A DNA stretch of 64,000 nt from Nemertoderma westbladi (taxonomy: Eukaryota; Xenacoelomorpha; Nemertodermatida; Nemertodermatidae): positions 1 to 64,000 of the forward strand of contig JAUCBJ010002985.1 of NCBI GenBank assembly GCA_032718475.1. The letters are read 5' to 3'. Positions 10,701 through 23,080 of the stretch are shown in pieces. The notes under the pieces were generated by a model. That model searched no databases and was not told the origin of the DNA. It saw nothing but the letters and a program-made list of their open reading frames with translations. Both the position numbers and the translations under genes were made by a program. The number at the start of each line of letters is the position of its first letter. Position 1 is the stretch's first letter.

Positions 10701-13700
10701 ATCTAATATAGAGAGAGGGGAGATCATCTAATATAGAGAGAGGGGAGATCATAGGATCTAATATAGATAGAGGGGAGATCATAGGATATAATATAGAGAG
10801 AGGGGAGATCATAGGATCTAATATAGAGAGAGGGGAGATCATTGGATCTAATATAGAGAGAGGGGAGATCATAGGATATAATATAGAGAGAGGGGAGATC
10901 ATAGGATCTAATATAGAGAGAGGGGAGATCATCTAATATAGAGAGAGGGGAGATCATTGGATCTAATATAGAGAGAGGAGAGATCATTGGATCTAATATA
11001 GAGAGAGGGGAGATCATTGGATCTAATATAGAGAGAGGGGAGATCATCTAATATAGATAGAGGGGAGATCATAGGATATAATATAGAGAGAGGGGAGATC
11101 ATAGGATCTAATATAGAGAGAGGGGAGATCATCTAATATAGAGAGAGGGGAGATCATTGGATCTTATATAGAGAGAGGAGAGATCATTGGATCTAATATA
11201 GAGAGAGGGGAGATCATTGGATCTAATATAGAGAGAGGGGAGATCATCTAATATAGATAGAGGGGAGATCATAGGATATAATATAGAGAGAGGGGAGATC
11301 ATAGGATCTAATATAGAGAGAGGGGAGATCATCTAATATAGATAGAGGGGAGATCATAGGATATAATATAGAGAGAGGGGAGATCATAGGATCTAATATA
11401 GAGAGAGGGGAGATCATAGGATCTAATATAGAGAGAGGGGAGATCATAGGATCTAATATAGAGAGAGGGGAGATCATAGGATATAATATAGAGAGAGGGG
11501 AGATCATAGGATCTAATATAGAGAGAGGGGAGATCATAGGATCTAATATAGAGAGAGGGGAGATCATCTAATATAGAGAGAGGGGAGATCATAGGATCTA
11601 ATATAGAGAGAGGGGAGATCATAGGATCTAATATAGAGAGAGGGGAGATCATCTAATATAGAGAGAGGGGAGATCATTGGATCTAATATAGAGAGAGGGG
11701 AGATCATAGGATCTAATATAGAGAGAGGGGAGATCATTGGATCTAATGTAGAGAGAGGGGAGATCATAGGATCTAATATAGAGAGAGGGGAGATCATCTA
11801 ATATAGAGAGAGGGGAGATCATTGGATCTAATATAGAGAGAGGGGAGATCATAGGATATAATATAGAGAGAGGGGAGATCATAGGATCTAATGTAGAGAG
11901 AGGGGAGATCATAGGATCTAATATAGAGAGAGGGGAGATCATAGGATCTAATGTAGAGAGAGGGGAGATCATAGGATCTAATATAGAGAGAGGGGAGATC
12001 ATTGGATCTAATATAGAGAGAGGGGAGATCATCTAATATAGAGAGAGGGGAGATCATAGGATCTAATATAGAGAGAGGGGAGATCATCTAATATAGAGAG
12101 AGGGGAGATCATAGGATCTAATATAGAGAGAGGGGAGATCATAGGATCTAATATAGAGAGAGGGGAGATCATAGGATCTAATGTAGAGAGAGGGGAGATC
12201 ATTGGATCTAATATAGAGAGAGGGGAGATCATCTAATATAGAGAGAGGGGAGATCATAGGATCTAATATAGAGAGAGGGGAGATCATCTAATATAGAGAG
12301 AGGGGAGATCATTGGATCTAATATAGAGAGAGGGGAGATCATAGGATCTAATATAGAGAGAGGGGAGATCATAGGATCTAATATAGAGAGAGGGGAGATC
12401 ATAGGATCTAATATAGAGAGAGGGGAGATCATAGGATCTAATATAGAGAGAGGGGAGATCATAGGATCTAATATAGAGAGAGGGGAGATCATTGGATCTA
12501 ATATAGAGAGAGGGGAGATCATAGGATCTAATATAGAGAGAGGGGAGATCATAGGATCTAATATAGAGAGAGGGGAGATCATAGGATCTAATATAGAGAG
12601 AGGGGAGATCATAGGATCTAATGTAGAGAGAGGGGAGATCATAGGATCTAATATAGAGAGAGGGGAGATCATCTAATATAGAGAGAGGGGAGATCATAGG
12701 ATCTAATATAGAGAGAGGGGAGATCATAGGATCTAATATAGAGAGAGGGGAGATCATTGGATCTAATATAGAGAGAGGGGAGATCATCTAATATAGAGAG
12801 AGGGGAGATCATAGGATCTAATATAGAGAGAGGGGAGATCATCTAATATAGAGAGAGGGGAGATCATAGGATCTAATATAGAGAGAGGGGAGATCATAGG
12901 ATCTAATATAGAGAGAGGGGAGATCATAGGATCTAATGTAGAGAGAGGGGAGATCATTGGATCTAATATAGAGAGAGGGGAGATCATCTAATATAGAGAG
13001 AGGGGAGATCATAGGATCTAATATAGAGAGAGGGGAGATCATTGGATCTAATATAGAGAGAGGGGAGATCATCTAATATAGAGAGAGGGGAGATCATAGG
13101 ATCTAATATAGAGAGAGGGGAGATCATAGGATCTAATATAGAGAGAGGGGAGATCATAGGATCTAATATAGAGAGAGGGGAGATCATTGGATCTAATATA
13201 GAGAGAGGGGAGATCATCTAATATAGAGAGAGGGGAGATCATATGATCTAATATAGAGAGAGGGGAGATCATAGGATCTAATATAGAGAGAGGGGAGATC
13301 ATCTAATATAGAGAGAGGGGAGATCATAGGATCTAATATAGAGAGAGGGGAGATCATTGGATCTAATATAGAGAGAGGGGAGATCTGATCTAATATAGAG
13401 AGAGGGGAGATCATAGGATCTAATATAGAGAGAGGGGAGATCATTGGATCTAATATAGAGAGAGGGGAGATCATACGATCTAATATAGAGAGAGGGGAGA
13501 TCATCTAATATAGAGAGAGGGGAGATCATAGGATCTAATATAGAGAGAGGGGAGATCATGGTCTAATATAGAGAGAGGGGAGATCATTGGATCTAATATA
13601 GAGAGAGGGGAGATCATAGGATCTAATATAGAGAGAGGGGAGATCATTGGATCTAATATAGAGAGAGGGGAGATCATAGGATCTAATATAGAGAGAGGGG

Positions 13701-16700
13701 AGATCATCTAATATAGAGAGAGGGGAGATCATAGGATCTAATATAGAGAGAGGGGAGATCATTGGATCTAATATAGAGAGAGGGGAGATCATTGGATCTA
13801 ATATAGAGAGAGGGGAGATCATTGGATCTAATATAGAGAGAGGGGAGATCATTGGATCTAATATAGAGAGAGGGGAGATCATAGGATCTAATATAGAGAG
13901 AGGGGAGATCATAGGATCTAATGTAGAGAGAGGGGAGATCATTGGATCTAATATAGAGAGAGGGGAGATCATCTAATATAGAGAGAGGGGAGATCATTGG
14001 ATCTAATATAGAGAGAGGGGAGATCATAGGATCTAATATAGAGAGAGGGGAGATCATAGGATCTAATATAGAGAGAGGGGAGATCATAGGATCTAATATA
14101 GAGAGAGGGGAGATCATAGGATCTAATATAGAGAGAGGGGAGATCATAGGATCTAATATAGAGAGAGGGGAGATCATAGGATCTAATATAGAGAGAGGGG
14201 AGATCATCTAATATAGAGAGAGGGGAGATCATAGGATCTAATATAGAGAGAGGGGAGATCATCTAATATAGAGAGAGGGGAGATCATAGGATCTAATATA
14301 GAGAGAGGGGAGATCATAGGATCTAATATAGAGAGAGGGGAGATCATAGGATCTAATGTAGAGAGAGGGGAGATCATTGGATCTAATATAGAGAGAGGGG
14401 AGATCATCTAATATAGAGAGAGGGGAGATCATAGGATCTAATATAGAGAGAGGGGAGATCATTGGATCTAATATAGAGAGAGGGGAGATCATCTAATATA
14501 GAGAGAGGGGAGATCATAGGATCTAATATAGAGAGAGGGGAGATCATCTAATATAGAGAGAGGGGAGATCATTGGATCTAATATAGAGAGAGGGGAGATC
14601 ATTGGATCTAATATAGAGAGAGGGGAGATCATAGGATCTAATATAGAGAGAGGGGAGATCATTGGATCTAATATAGAGAGAGGGGAGATCATAGGATCTA
14701 ATATAGAGAGAGGGGAGATCATTGGATCTAATATAGAGAGAGGGGAGATCATAGGATCTAATTTAGAGAGAGGGGAGATCATAGGATCTAATATAGAGAG
14801 AAGGGAGATCATTGGATCTAATATAGAGAGAGGGGAGATCATCTAATATAGAGAGAGGAGAGATCATTGGATCTAATATAGAGAGAGGGGAGATCATTGG
14901 ATCTAATATAGAGAGAGGGGAGATCATTGGATCTAATATAGAGAGAGGGGAGATCATTGGATCTAATATAGAGAGAGGGGAGATCATTGGATCTAATATA
15001 GAGAGAGGGGAGATCATTGGATCTAATATAGAGAGAGGGGAGATCATTGGATCTAATATAGAGAGAGGGGAGATCATAGGATCTAATATAGAGAGAGGGG
15101 AGATCATAGGATCTAATATAGAGAGAAGGGAGATCATTGGATCTAATATAGAGAGAGGGGAGATCATTGGATCTAATATAGAGAGAGGGGAGATCATAGG
15201 ATCTAATGTAGAGAGAGGGGAGATCATAGGATCTAATATAGAGAGAAGGGAGATCATTGGATCTAATATAGAGAGAGGGGAGATCATCTAATATAGAGAG
15301 AGGGGAGATCATCTAATATAGAGAGAGGGGAGATCATAGGATCTAATATAGAGAGAGGGGAGATCATTGGATCTAATATAGAGAGAGGGGAGATCATTGG
15401 ATCTAATATAGAGAGAGGGGAGATCATAGGATCTAATATAGAGAGAGGGGAGATCATTGGATCTAATATAGAGAGAGGGGAGATACTAGGATCTAATATA
15501 GAGAGAGGGGAGATCATCTAATATAGAGAGAGGGGAGATCATAGGATCTAATATAGAGAGAGGGGAGATCATTGGATCTAATATAGAGAGAGGGGAGATC
15601 ATTGGATCTAATATAGAGAGAGGGGAGATCATAGGATCTAATATAGAGAGAGGGGAGATCATAGGATCTAATATAGAGAGAGGGGAGATCATAGGATCTA
15701 ATATAGAGAGAGGGGAGATCATAGGATCTAATATAGAGAGAGGGGAGATACTAGGATCTAATATAGAGAGAGGGGAGATCATAGGATCTAATATAGAGAG
15801 AGGGGAGATCATTGGATCTAATATAGAGAGAGGGGAGATCATAGGATCTAATGTAGAGAGAGGGGAGATCATAGGATCTAATATAGAGAGAGGGGAGATC
15901 ATAGGATCTAATATAGAGAGAGGGGAGATCATAGGATCTAATATAGAGAGAGGGGAGATCATAGGATCTAATATAGAGAGAGGGGAGATCATTGGATCTA
16001 ATATAGAGAGAGGGGAGATACTAGATCTAATATAGAGAGAGGGGAGATCATCTAATATAGAGAGAAGGGAGATCATAGGATCTAATATAGAGAGAGGGGA
16101 GATCATTGGATCTAATATAGAGAGAGGGGAGATCATTGGATCTAATATAGAGAGAGGGGAGATCATAGGATCTAATATAGAGAGAGGGGAGATCATTGGA
16201 TCTAATATAGAGAGAGGGGAGATCATAGGATCTAATATAGAGAGAGGGGAGATCATCTAATATAGAGAGAGGGGAGATCATAGGATCTAATATAGAGAGA
16301 GGGGAGATCATTGGATCTAATATAGAGAGAGGGGAGATCATTGGATCTAATATAGAGAGAGGGGAGATCATTGGATCTAATATAGAGAGAGGGGAGATCA
16401 TTGGATCTAATATAGAGAGAGGGGAGATCATAGGATCTAATATAGAGAGAGGGGAGATCATAGGATCTAATATAGAGAGAGGGGAGATCATTGCATCTAA
16501 TATAGAGAGAGGGGAGATCATTCTAATATAGAGAGAGGGGAGATCATTGGATCTAATATAGAGAGAGGGGAGATCATAGGATCTAATATAGAGAGAGGGG
16601 AGATCATAGGATCTAATATAGAGAGAGGGGAGATCATAGGATCTAATATAGAGAGAGGGGAGATCATTGGATCTAATATAGAGAGAGGGGAGATCATAGG

Positions 16701-18996
16701 ATCTAATATAGAGAGAGGGGAGATCATCTAATATAGAGAGAGGGGAGATCATAGGATCTAATATAGAGAGAGGGGAGATCATAGGATCTAATATAGAGAG
16801 AGGGGAGATCATCTAATATAGAGAGAGGGGAGATCATAGGATCTAATATAGAGAGAGGGGAGATCATAGGATCTAATATAGAGAGAGGGGAGATCATAGG
16901 ATCTAATGTAGAGAGAGGGGAGATCATTGGATCTAATATAGAGAGAGGGGAGATCATCTAATATAGAGAGAGGGGAGATCATAGGATCTAATATAGAGAG
17001 AGGGGAGATCATTGGATCTAATATAGAGAGAGGGGAGATCATCTAATATAGAGAGAGGGGAGATCATAGGATCTAATATAGAGAGAGGGGAGATCATCTA
17101 ATATAGAGAGAGGGGAGATCATTGGATCTAATATAGAGAGAGGGGAGATCATTGGATCTAATATAGAGAGAGGGGAGATCATAGGATCTAATATAGAGAG
17201 AGGGGAGATCATTGGATCTAATATAGAGAGAGGGGAGATCATAGGATCTAATATAGAGAGAGGGGAGATCATAGGATCTAATATAGAGAGAGGGGAGATC
17301 ATTGGATCTAATATAGAGAGAGGGGAGATCATCTAATATAGAGAGAGGGGAGATCATTGGATCTAATATAGAGAGAGGGGAGATCATTGGATCTAATATA
17401 GAGAGAGGGGAGATCATAGGATCTAATTTAGAGAGAGGGGAGATCATAGGATCTAATATAGAGAGAGGGGAGATCATTGGATCTAATATAGAGAGAGGGG
17501 AGATCATCTAATATAGAGAGAGGGGAGATCATTGGATCTAATATAGAGAGAGGGGAGATCATTGGATCTAATATAGAGAGAGGGGAGATCATTGGATCTA
17601 ATATAGAGAGAGGGGAGATCATTGGATCTAATATAGAGAGAGGGGAGATCATTGGATCTAATATAGAGAGAGGGGAGATCATTGGATCTAATATAGAGAG
17701 AGGGGAGATCATTGGATCTAATATAGAGAGAGGGGAGATCATAGGATCTAATATAGAGAGAGGGGAGATCATAGGATCTAATATAGAGAGAGGGGAGATC
17801 ATTGGATCTAATATAGAGAGAGGGGAGATCATTGGATCTAATATAGAGAGAGGGGAGATCATAGGATCTAATGTAGAGAGAGGGGAGATCATAGGATCTA
17901 ATATAGAGAGAGGGGAGATCATTGGATCTAATATAGAGAGAGGGGAGATCATCTAATATAGAGAGAGGGGAGATCATCTAATATAGAGAGAGGGGAGATC
18001 ATAGGATCTAATATAGAGAGAGGGGAGATCATTGGATCTAATATAGAGAGAGGGGAGATCATTGGATCTAATATAGAGAGAGGGGAGATCATAGGATCTA
18101 ATATAGAGAGAGGGGAGATCATTGGATCTAATATAGAGAGAGGGGAGATACTAGGATCTAATATAGAGAGAGGGGAGATCATCTAATATAGAGAGAGGGG
18201 AGATCATAGGATCTAATATAGAGAGAGGGGAGATCATTGGATCTAATATAGAGAGAGGGGAGATCATTGGATCTAATATAGAGAGAGGGGAGATCATAGG
18301 ATCTAATATAGAGAGAGGGGAGATCATAGGATCTAATATAGAGAGAGGGGAGATCATAGGATCTAATATAGAGAGAGGGGAGATCATAGGATCTAATATA
18401 GAGAGAGGGGAGATACTAGGATCTAATATAGAGAGAGGGGAGATCATAGGATCTAATATAGAGAGAGGGGAGATCATTGGATCTAATATAGAGAGAGGGG
18501 AGATCATAGGATCTAATGTAGAGAGAGGGGAGATCATAGGATCTAATATAGAGAGAGGGGAGATCATAGGATCTAATATAGAGAGAGGGGAGATCATAGG
18601 ATCTAATATAGAGAGAGGGGAGATCATTGGATCTAATATAGAGAGAGGGGAGATACTAGAATCTAATATAGAGAGAGGGGAGATCATCTAATATAGAGAG
18701 AAGGGAGATCATAGGATCTAATATAGAGAGAGGGGAGATCATTGGATCTAATATAGAGAGAGGGGAGATCATTGGATCTAATATAGAGAGAGGGGAGATC
18801 ATTGGATCTAATATAGAGAGAGGGGAGATCATAGGATCTAATGTAGAGAGAGGGGAGATCATAGGATCTAATATAGAGAGAGGGGAGATCATAGGATCTA
18901 ATATAGAGAGAGGGGAGATCATAGGATCTAATATAGAGAGAGGGGAGATCATTGGATCTAATATAGAGAGAGGGGAGATACTAGAATCTAATATAG
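7797..18996 (+). repeat. Giant 30-bp/25-bp GA-rich minisatellite, left block
   Basis: About 11.2 kb of head-to-tail units built from GGATCTAATATAG, then AGAGAGGGGAGATC, then a trinucleotide (ATA or ATT). The standard unit is 30 bp. A common 25-bp form lacks the five bases AGGAT or TGGAT, so AGATCATCTAATATAG joins directly. Recurrent variants (GATACTAGG, AATGTAGAG, AGAAGGG, GATAGAGG) mark sub-blocks. Each unit has a 14-nt pure purine run and inverted GATCT/AGATC. Higher-order duplication is present; for example a block near 14.8-15.5 kb recurs 2,665 bp downstream at 17.5-18.2 kb. The right block (23081-31806) is the same array, separated by the retrotransposon at 18997. Confidence 0.97.
18983..18996 (+). 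repeat. 14-bp target-site duplication, left copy
   Basis: AGAATCTAATATAG occurs immediately before the retrotransposon and again at 23081-23094 immediately after its A tail. Because the target is itself repetitive, the exact length is uncertain. Confidence 0.65.
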
Positions 18997-19211
18997 CACC
19001 ATAGCACCTACCCAGATACTGTATAACCTCTGCACCCCCGTGTAGTAAGTATCATAGTTGGCATTGCTTCTACCTATACCTGAAGTAAGATATAGTGGGT
19101 AGGTTGCTAGTGGCTATGTATAGTACATGATACCGGCCCTACGCCTAGCTGCCTTTGAAGTTGACCGACTGGGCTGCTTTCGCCACGCTTCGATAGGTTG
19201 CCTGAAGAGGA

Positions 19212-22200
19212 ATGCCGTGTTGCGGTTGCGGCTTCAACAGCACTTGCGTGCGGGGCTGCGCCTGCGTGAAGGGAAAGATAGACTGCCTGGACTGCGTTCC
19301 AGGTACGCGAAGACAGTGCCGGAATGGTGGGGCCGGTTCGCAGATCAGCCAATCCCAACCCACCCCGACCAGCGATGGACCACGTGATTTGGCTGCACCT
19401 ACTTCGTTCTCCCAGCCGACTCCTGCCGAGAAGGGGAGGGCGGACGAGTCCTTCGATGAGACGTTGGTGGAATTGTCGGACAGCGATGGTTCATTCCACT
19501 CGCTCAGTGACACCCTGGTGTCGGGTGCATCTCCCCGGGCCCCCATTGTGTCTGGTGTCGCCACTACTGTGTCTGGTGTTGCCCCCCTCGCCCCTACGGT
19601 GTCTGGTGTCGCCCACCTCGCCCCTATGGTGTCTGATGTCGCCCCCCTCGCCCCTACGGTGTATGGTGTCGCCCCCCTCGCCCCTACGGTGTCTGGTTTT
19701 GCCCCCCTCGCCCCTACGGTGTCCGGTGTTGCCCCCCTCACCCCTATGGCGTCCGGTGTTGCCCCCCTCTCCCCTATGGTGTCCGGGGTCGCCCCTTCGG
19801 TGTCTGGTGTCGCCCCCCTCGCCCCAACGGTGTCTGTTTTAGCCCCCCCTGCCCCTAGGGTGTCCGGCGTTGCCCCCCTCGCCCCTATGGTGTCCGGCAT
19901 TGCCCCCCTCGCCCCTACGGTGTCCGGCGTTGCCCCCCTCGCCCCTACGGTGTCCGGCGTTGCCCCCCTCGCCCCTAGGGTGTCCGGCGTTGCCAGGAGT
20001 TCGCCTGTAGAAGCGGTTTGGTGCGACAGTAGATTTCCCACTCAACGGTTGGAGTCCGCAATAACCCAAGCGTACGATACCATTGTACACTGGCGGGCTA
20101 ATCTGTTCCTGGTCCCCCCTGGTGCTATAGGTAGAGACCTGGTCAGTGAGATGTCGAGGATCGTTGGGCTGGCAACTATGGAAAACCCGCTACAGAAGGT
20201 CGCCCTCCCTGCGCTGATGATACTGCCTGCCCTGCTTCTACAGAAACCCAGTCGCAAGTCCACCACGGCGACCAATAGAAGCGTGCTGGTGAGGAGGCTG
20301 GCGAGCTGGAAGAGGGCCGAGTTTAAGGAGTTGCTCGTTGAAGCCCGGGCTATCCAAGCCCACCTCCCGAAACGGGTTCAATCCGTGTCGCAGAACGTCG
20401 CGCAACAGAAGGCTTTCATCCGCCACATGCTGACCGGGAACATCTCGGCAGCTACCAGATGCCTCGGTCAGTTACACCGGGGTAAACCTTTGGGACTCAA
20501 CGACACGTTCACGGATAAAGACGGTGTCACAAAGGTGGTTCGCGAGGTATTGCTGGAGAAGCACCCTCCCGCCAAACCCGCGGACAAGTCGATCATGCTG
20601 ACCGAGTTCGAGGGCGCTCCCGAGCACCACGCCGTGGTGTTCGAACAGCTGACCGGGCAGCTGGTTCTCTCCAGCCTGCTCAGGATGAAGGGGAACGCCG
20701 CGGGTCCTTCCGGTGTCGATGTTCAGGGGTGGAAACACCTGCTGACGAAGTTCCGCTCGCAGTCTACGGAGTTGTGCGATCGGATCGCGAGTCTGGGTAA
20801 ACTCATCTCGCAGACCACGGTTCCCTCCGGGACTCTGTCGGCGCTGTTATCCGCCCGACTCATCGCGCTAGATAAGAACCCCGGCGTCCGACCCATCGGG
20901 ATCGGCGAGGTTCTCCGACGAGTGATCGGGAAGGCGGCGATCCGCTGCATTCGCGAAGATCTGGAGACGGTTGGCGGGCCGGTGCAGCTCTGTCTGGGGC
21001 AGAAGTCCGGCATCGAGTACGCTGTCCACAGTCTAAATGACGCGTTCGAGCGGGACGACTGCGACGGCGTTCTCCAGGTGGATGCAACCAACGCGTTTAA
21101 CGCGCTCAACCGTGAGGGGGCGTTACACAACATCCGCGTAGTGTGCCCCGGGCTCCACAAGATCGTAGCTAACTGCTACAGCGAACCGGCGCGGCTGTTC
21201 GTGGGGGGGGAAACCTTGCTGTCGGAGGAAGGAACAACCCAAGGAGACCCCGTCGCGATGGCCATGTACGGCTGTGGGGCGCTCCCGTTCGTGTGCGAGT
21301 TGGAGCGTGGGTGTACCACGGATCAGAAATGGTACGCAGACGACGGGAACGCGGCTGGGAAGCTGACTGAGCTCCTGAAGTTCCTTGTGATCGCGCTGAC
21401 CCGGGGGCCGCTCTATGGGTACTACCCCACCAAGTGTTGCCTCACCGTGAAACCGGACAAACTTGCGGAGGCAGAGAAGCTGTTCGCCGGCTACAACGTC
21501 TCCATCAACTGTGTCGGGAACAAACTCCTTGGTGGTGTCATCGGGACCGAGGAGTTCCGTCGGAGTTTCACCCAGGAGAAGGTTGAGGGGTTCGCAGCCG
21601 ACGTCGAACGACTTAGCGATATAGCGGCGGTGGACCCGCACTGCGCCTATGCGGGGTTGGCGTTCGGCCTGGCGTGCCGCTGGCGCTACATTGCCCGGGT
21701 GGTTCCGGGTGCGACGGACCAATTCGGGGAGTTGGAGGAGGCGGTAAACCGGTTTCTCTGCCGCCTCACGGACCGCCCAGCCATTCCGGTGGATGAGCGG
21801 GAGTTGTTGTCGCTGCCGATTCGCGACGGCGGGCTTGGAATACCAGTTCCTCAGGATCTCTCGTCTCAGTACCGGCACTCCCGCCTCGTGTGTGAACCGT
21901 TCGTCGAGGCCACCGCGGAATCCATGTCGGGGGTCAGGGAGGAACAGATGAAGGTTGTGAAGTCAATCAAAATTGTGGCAGCGGCTGTAAACAAAATAAA
22001 GAAGGACCAAGTAATAGCCAAGCTGCCCCAACTCCAAGCCAACCTTTGTAACCTGGTAAGCGAGAAAGGAGCGTCCGCCTGGCTGAACTGCAAACCTCTG
22101 ACTCTACATGAAACTCACCTCGATAAACAAGAGTTCCGCGACTCCTTGTGCCTCCGCTACGGCTGGACGCCGCCGAATCTTCCATCTCGTTGTGCCTGTG

Positions 22201-22847
22201 GGGTGCGATTTACCTCGTCCCACGTCCTGTCGTGCCCCACTGGAGGATTCCCCTCCATTCGGCACAACGAGATCCGCGACTTCGTTGCCGACACCCTAAC
22301 CGAGGTGGCCCACAATGTAGGGGTGGAACCGCAACTCCAGCCATTATCGGGCGAGACTTTCAGTCATCGGTCGACTTCGACAGACCAGCAGGCGAGGCTA
22401 GACGTTTCGGTGAGCGGATTCTGGGGCAACCGCTTCCAGAAGACGTTCATCGACGTCTCAGTCTTTAATCCGCTGGCAGACACCAACGCGGCGATGTCCC
22501 TTCCGGCAGCCCACCTACACCACGAGTCTCGCAAGAGACTCAAGTACGAGGACCGGTTGCGGGAAGTCGAGCACGCCAGCTTCACTCCGCTTATCTTCTC
22601 GACGTTCGGTGGAACTTCGCCGGCAGCGTCGCAGTTCCTCAAGCGCTTGTCACTGAAGCTGTCCGACAAACGTGACTACCCGTACTCCGAGTGCGTGGCG
22701 TGGGTGCGCAGGCGGCTGAGCTTCGCGCTATTGCGATCAGCCCTCCTCTGTCTGCGTGGCAATCGGTCCGCCAGGAAGCGTCCGGTGAGGTGCGATGTTG
22801 GGGAAACGTCCATCGTCCTCAGTAACGCCGACAGCAATCCGGTGTGA
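19212..22847 (+). CDS. Retrotransposon polyprotein: reverse transcriptase plus restriction-like endonuclease
   Basis: The 1211-residue protein should nick target DNA and copy the element RNA onto it in the nucleus. Residues 3-38 are cysteine-rich (CCGCGF, CACVKGK, CLDC, CRN) and resemble a CXC-type zinc-binding domain. About residues 108-262 are tandem VSGVAPLAPT decapeptides. The reverse transcriptase follows, with PGVRPIGIGEVLRR, VDATNAFNALNR, TTQGDPVAMA and the catalytic YADD at 708-711. Near residue 994 a CACG...SSHVLSC zinc motif precedes RHNEIRD, ARLDV (Asp near 1064) and FIDVSVFNP, as in restriction-like endonucleases of R2-type elements. The first ATG, in context AGGAATGC, is used. 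The frame is uninterrupted, so this copy may be active or recently active. Family assignment is by motif recognition only. Confidence 0.88.
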   Translation: MPCCGCGFNSTCVRGCACVKGKIDCLDCVPGTRRQCRNGGAGSQISQSQPTPTSDGPRDLAAPTSFSQPTPAEKGRADESFDETLVELSDSDGSFHSLSDTLVSGASPRAPIVSGVATTVSGVAPLAPTVSGVAHLAPMVSDVAPLAPTVYGVAPLAPTVSGFAPLAPTVSGVAPLTPMASGVAPLSPMVSGVAPSVSGVAPLAPTVSVLAPPAPRVSGVAPLAPMVSGIAPLAPTVSGVAPLAPTVSGVAPLAPRVSGVARSSPVEAVWCDSRFPTQRLESAITQAYDTIVHWRANLFLVPPGAIGRDLVSEMSRIVGLATMENPLQKVALPALMILPALLLQKPSRKSTTATNRSVLVRRLASWKRAEFKELLVEARAIQAHLPKRVQSVSQNVAQQKAFIRHMLTGNISAATRCLGQLHRGKPLGLNDTFTDKDGVTKVVREVLLEKHPPAKPADKSIMLTEFEGAPEHHAVVFEQLTGQLVLSSLLRMKGNAAGPSGVDVQGWKHLLTKFRSQSTELCDRIASLGKLISQTTVPSGTLSALLSARLIALDKNPGVRPIGIGEVLRRVIGKAAIRCIREDLETVGGPVQLCLGQKSGIEYAVHSLNDAFERDDCDGVLQVDATNAFNALNREGALHNIRVVCPGLHKIVANCYSEPARLFVGGETLLSEEGTTQGDPVAMAMYGCGALPFVCELERGCTTDQKWYADDGNAAGKLTELLKFLVIALTRGPLYGYYPTKCCLTVKPDKLAEAEKLFAGYNVSINCVGNKLLGGVIGTEEFRRSFTQEKVEGFAADVERLSDIAAVDPHCAYAGLAFGLACRWRYIARVVPGATDQFGELEEAVNRFLCRLTDRPAIPVDERELLSLPIRDGGLGIPVPQDLSSQYRHSRLVCEPFVEATAESMSGVREEQMKVVKSIKIVAAAVNKIKKDQVIAKLPQLQANLCNLVSEKGASAWLNCKPLTLHETHLDKQEFRDSLCLRYGWTPPNLPSRCACGVRFTSSHVLSCPTGGFPSIRHNEIRDFVADTLTEVAHNVGVEPQLQPLSGETFSHRSTSTDQQARLDVSVSGFWGNRFQKTFIDVSVFNPLADTNAAMSLPAAHLHHESRKRLKYEDRLREVEHASFTPLIFSTFGGTSPAASQFLKRLSLKLSDKRDYPYSECVAWVRRRLSFALLRSALLCLRGNRSARKRPVRCDVGETSIVLSNADSNPV
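19534..19996 (+). repeat. Coding minisatellite: about 30-bp units inside the retrotransposon ORF
   Basis: Tandem 30-bp units (GTGTC.GG.GT.GCCCCCCTCGCCCCTA type) encode the decapeptide VSGVAPLAPT with variations, about 15 copies. One unit near 19790 is shortened but keeps the frame. The region probably forms a flexible, proline-rich linker between the N-terminal zinc region and the reverse transcriptase. Confidence 0.9.
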
Positions 22848-23080
22848 TGGGCAGTTCATTACAGTACAGCAGTATTCAGGTATTAGCTGCAGACAGTACT
22901 GGTATGGCAGTCCTGTAGGCAATATTCTACCTTGTGTTTATACGGTTGCTAGGTGATGGGTAATGACAGCTGGTGGTGGTTGAATTATGTTTGTCCAGTA
23001 ATTGTTGTGCTTCGTGTGTTATTTTTAAAGATGAATATAATATAATATACTGTCAATGTCCTGAGGAAGTTAAAAAAAAA

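Larger units (their letters stand above)
18997..23080 (+). mobile_element. Non-LTR retrotransposon with restriction-like endonuclease, probably full length
   Basis: A 4.08-kb insertion interrupts the 30-bp minisatellite. It has about 215 bp of 5' leader, one intact 1211-codon ORF, about 220 bp of 3' untranslated sequence and a terminal run of about ten A, followed by the duplicated target AGAATCTAATATAG. There are no long terminal repeats. The organisation (single ORF, N-terminal zinc-binding region, reverse transcriptase, C-terminal CCHC-like motif and PD-(D/E)XK-type endonuclease) is that of the R2/NeSL/Utopia grade of non-LTR elements. The exact clade is not assigned. Its GC-rich coding sequence contrasts strongly with the AT-rich surroundings. 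Confidence 0.85.

Noticed and set aside
19145-20041. 298-codon minus-strand ORF (TVGARGATPD repeats) opposite the retrotransposon
   Set aside because: A shadow of the decapeptide-coding minisatellite read backwards; the plus-strand frame has the real domains.
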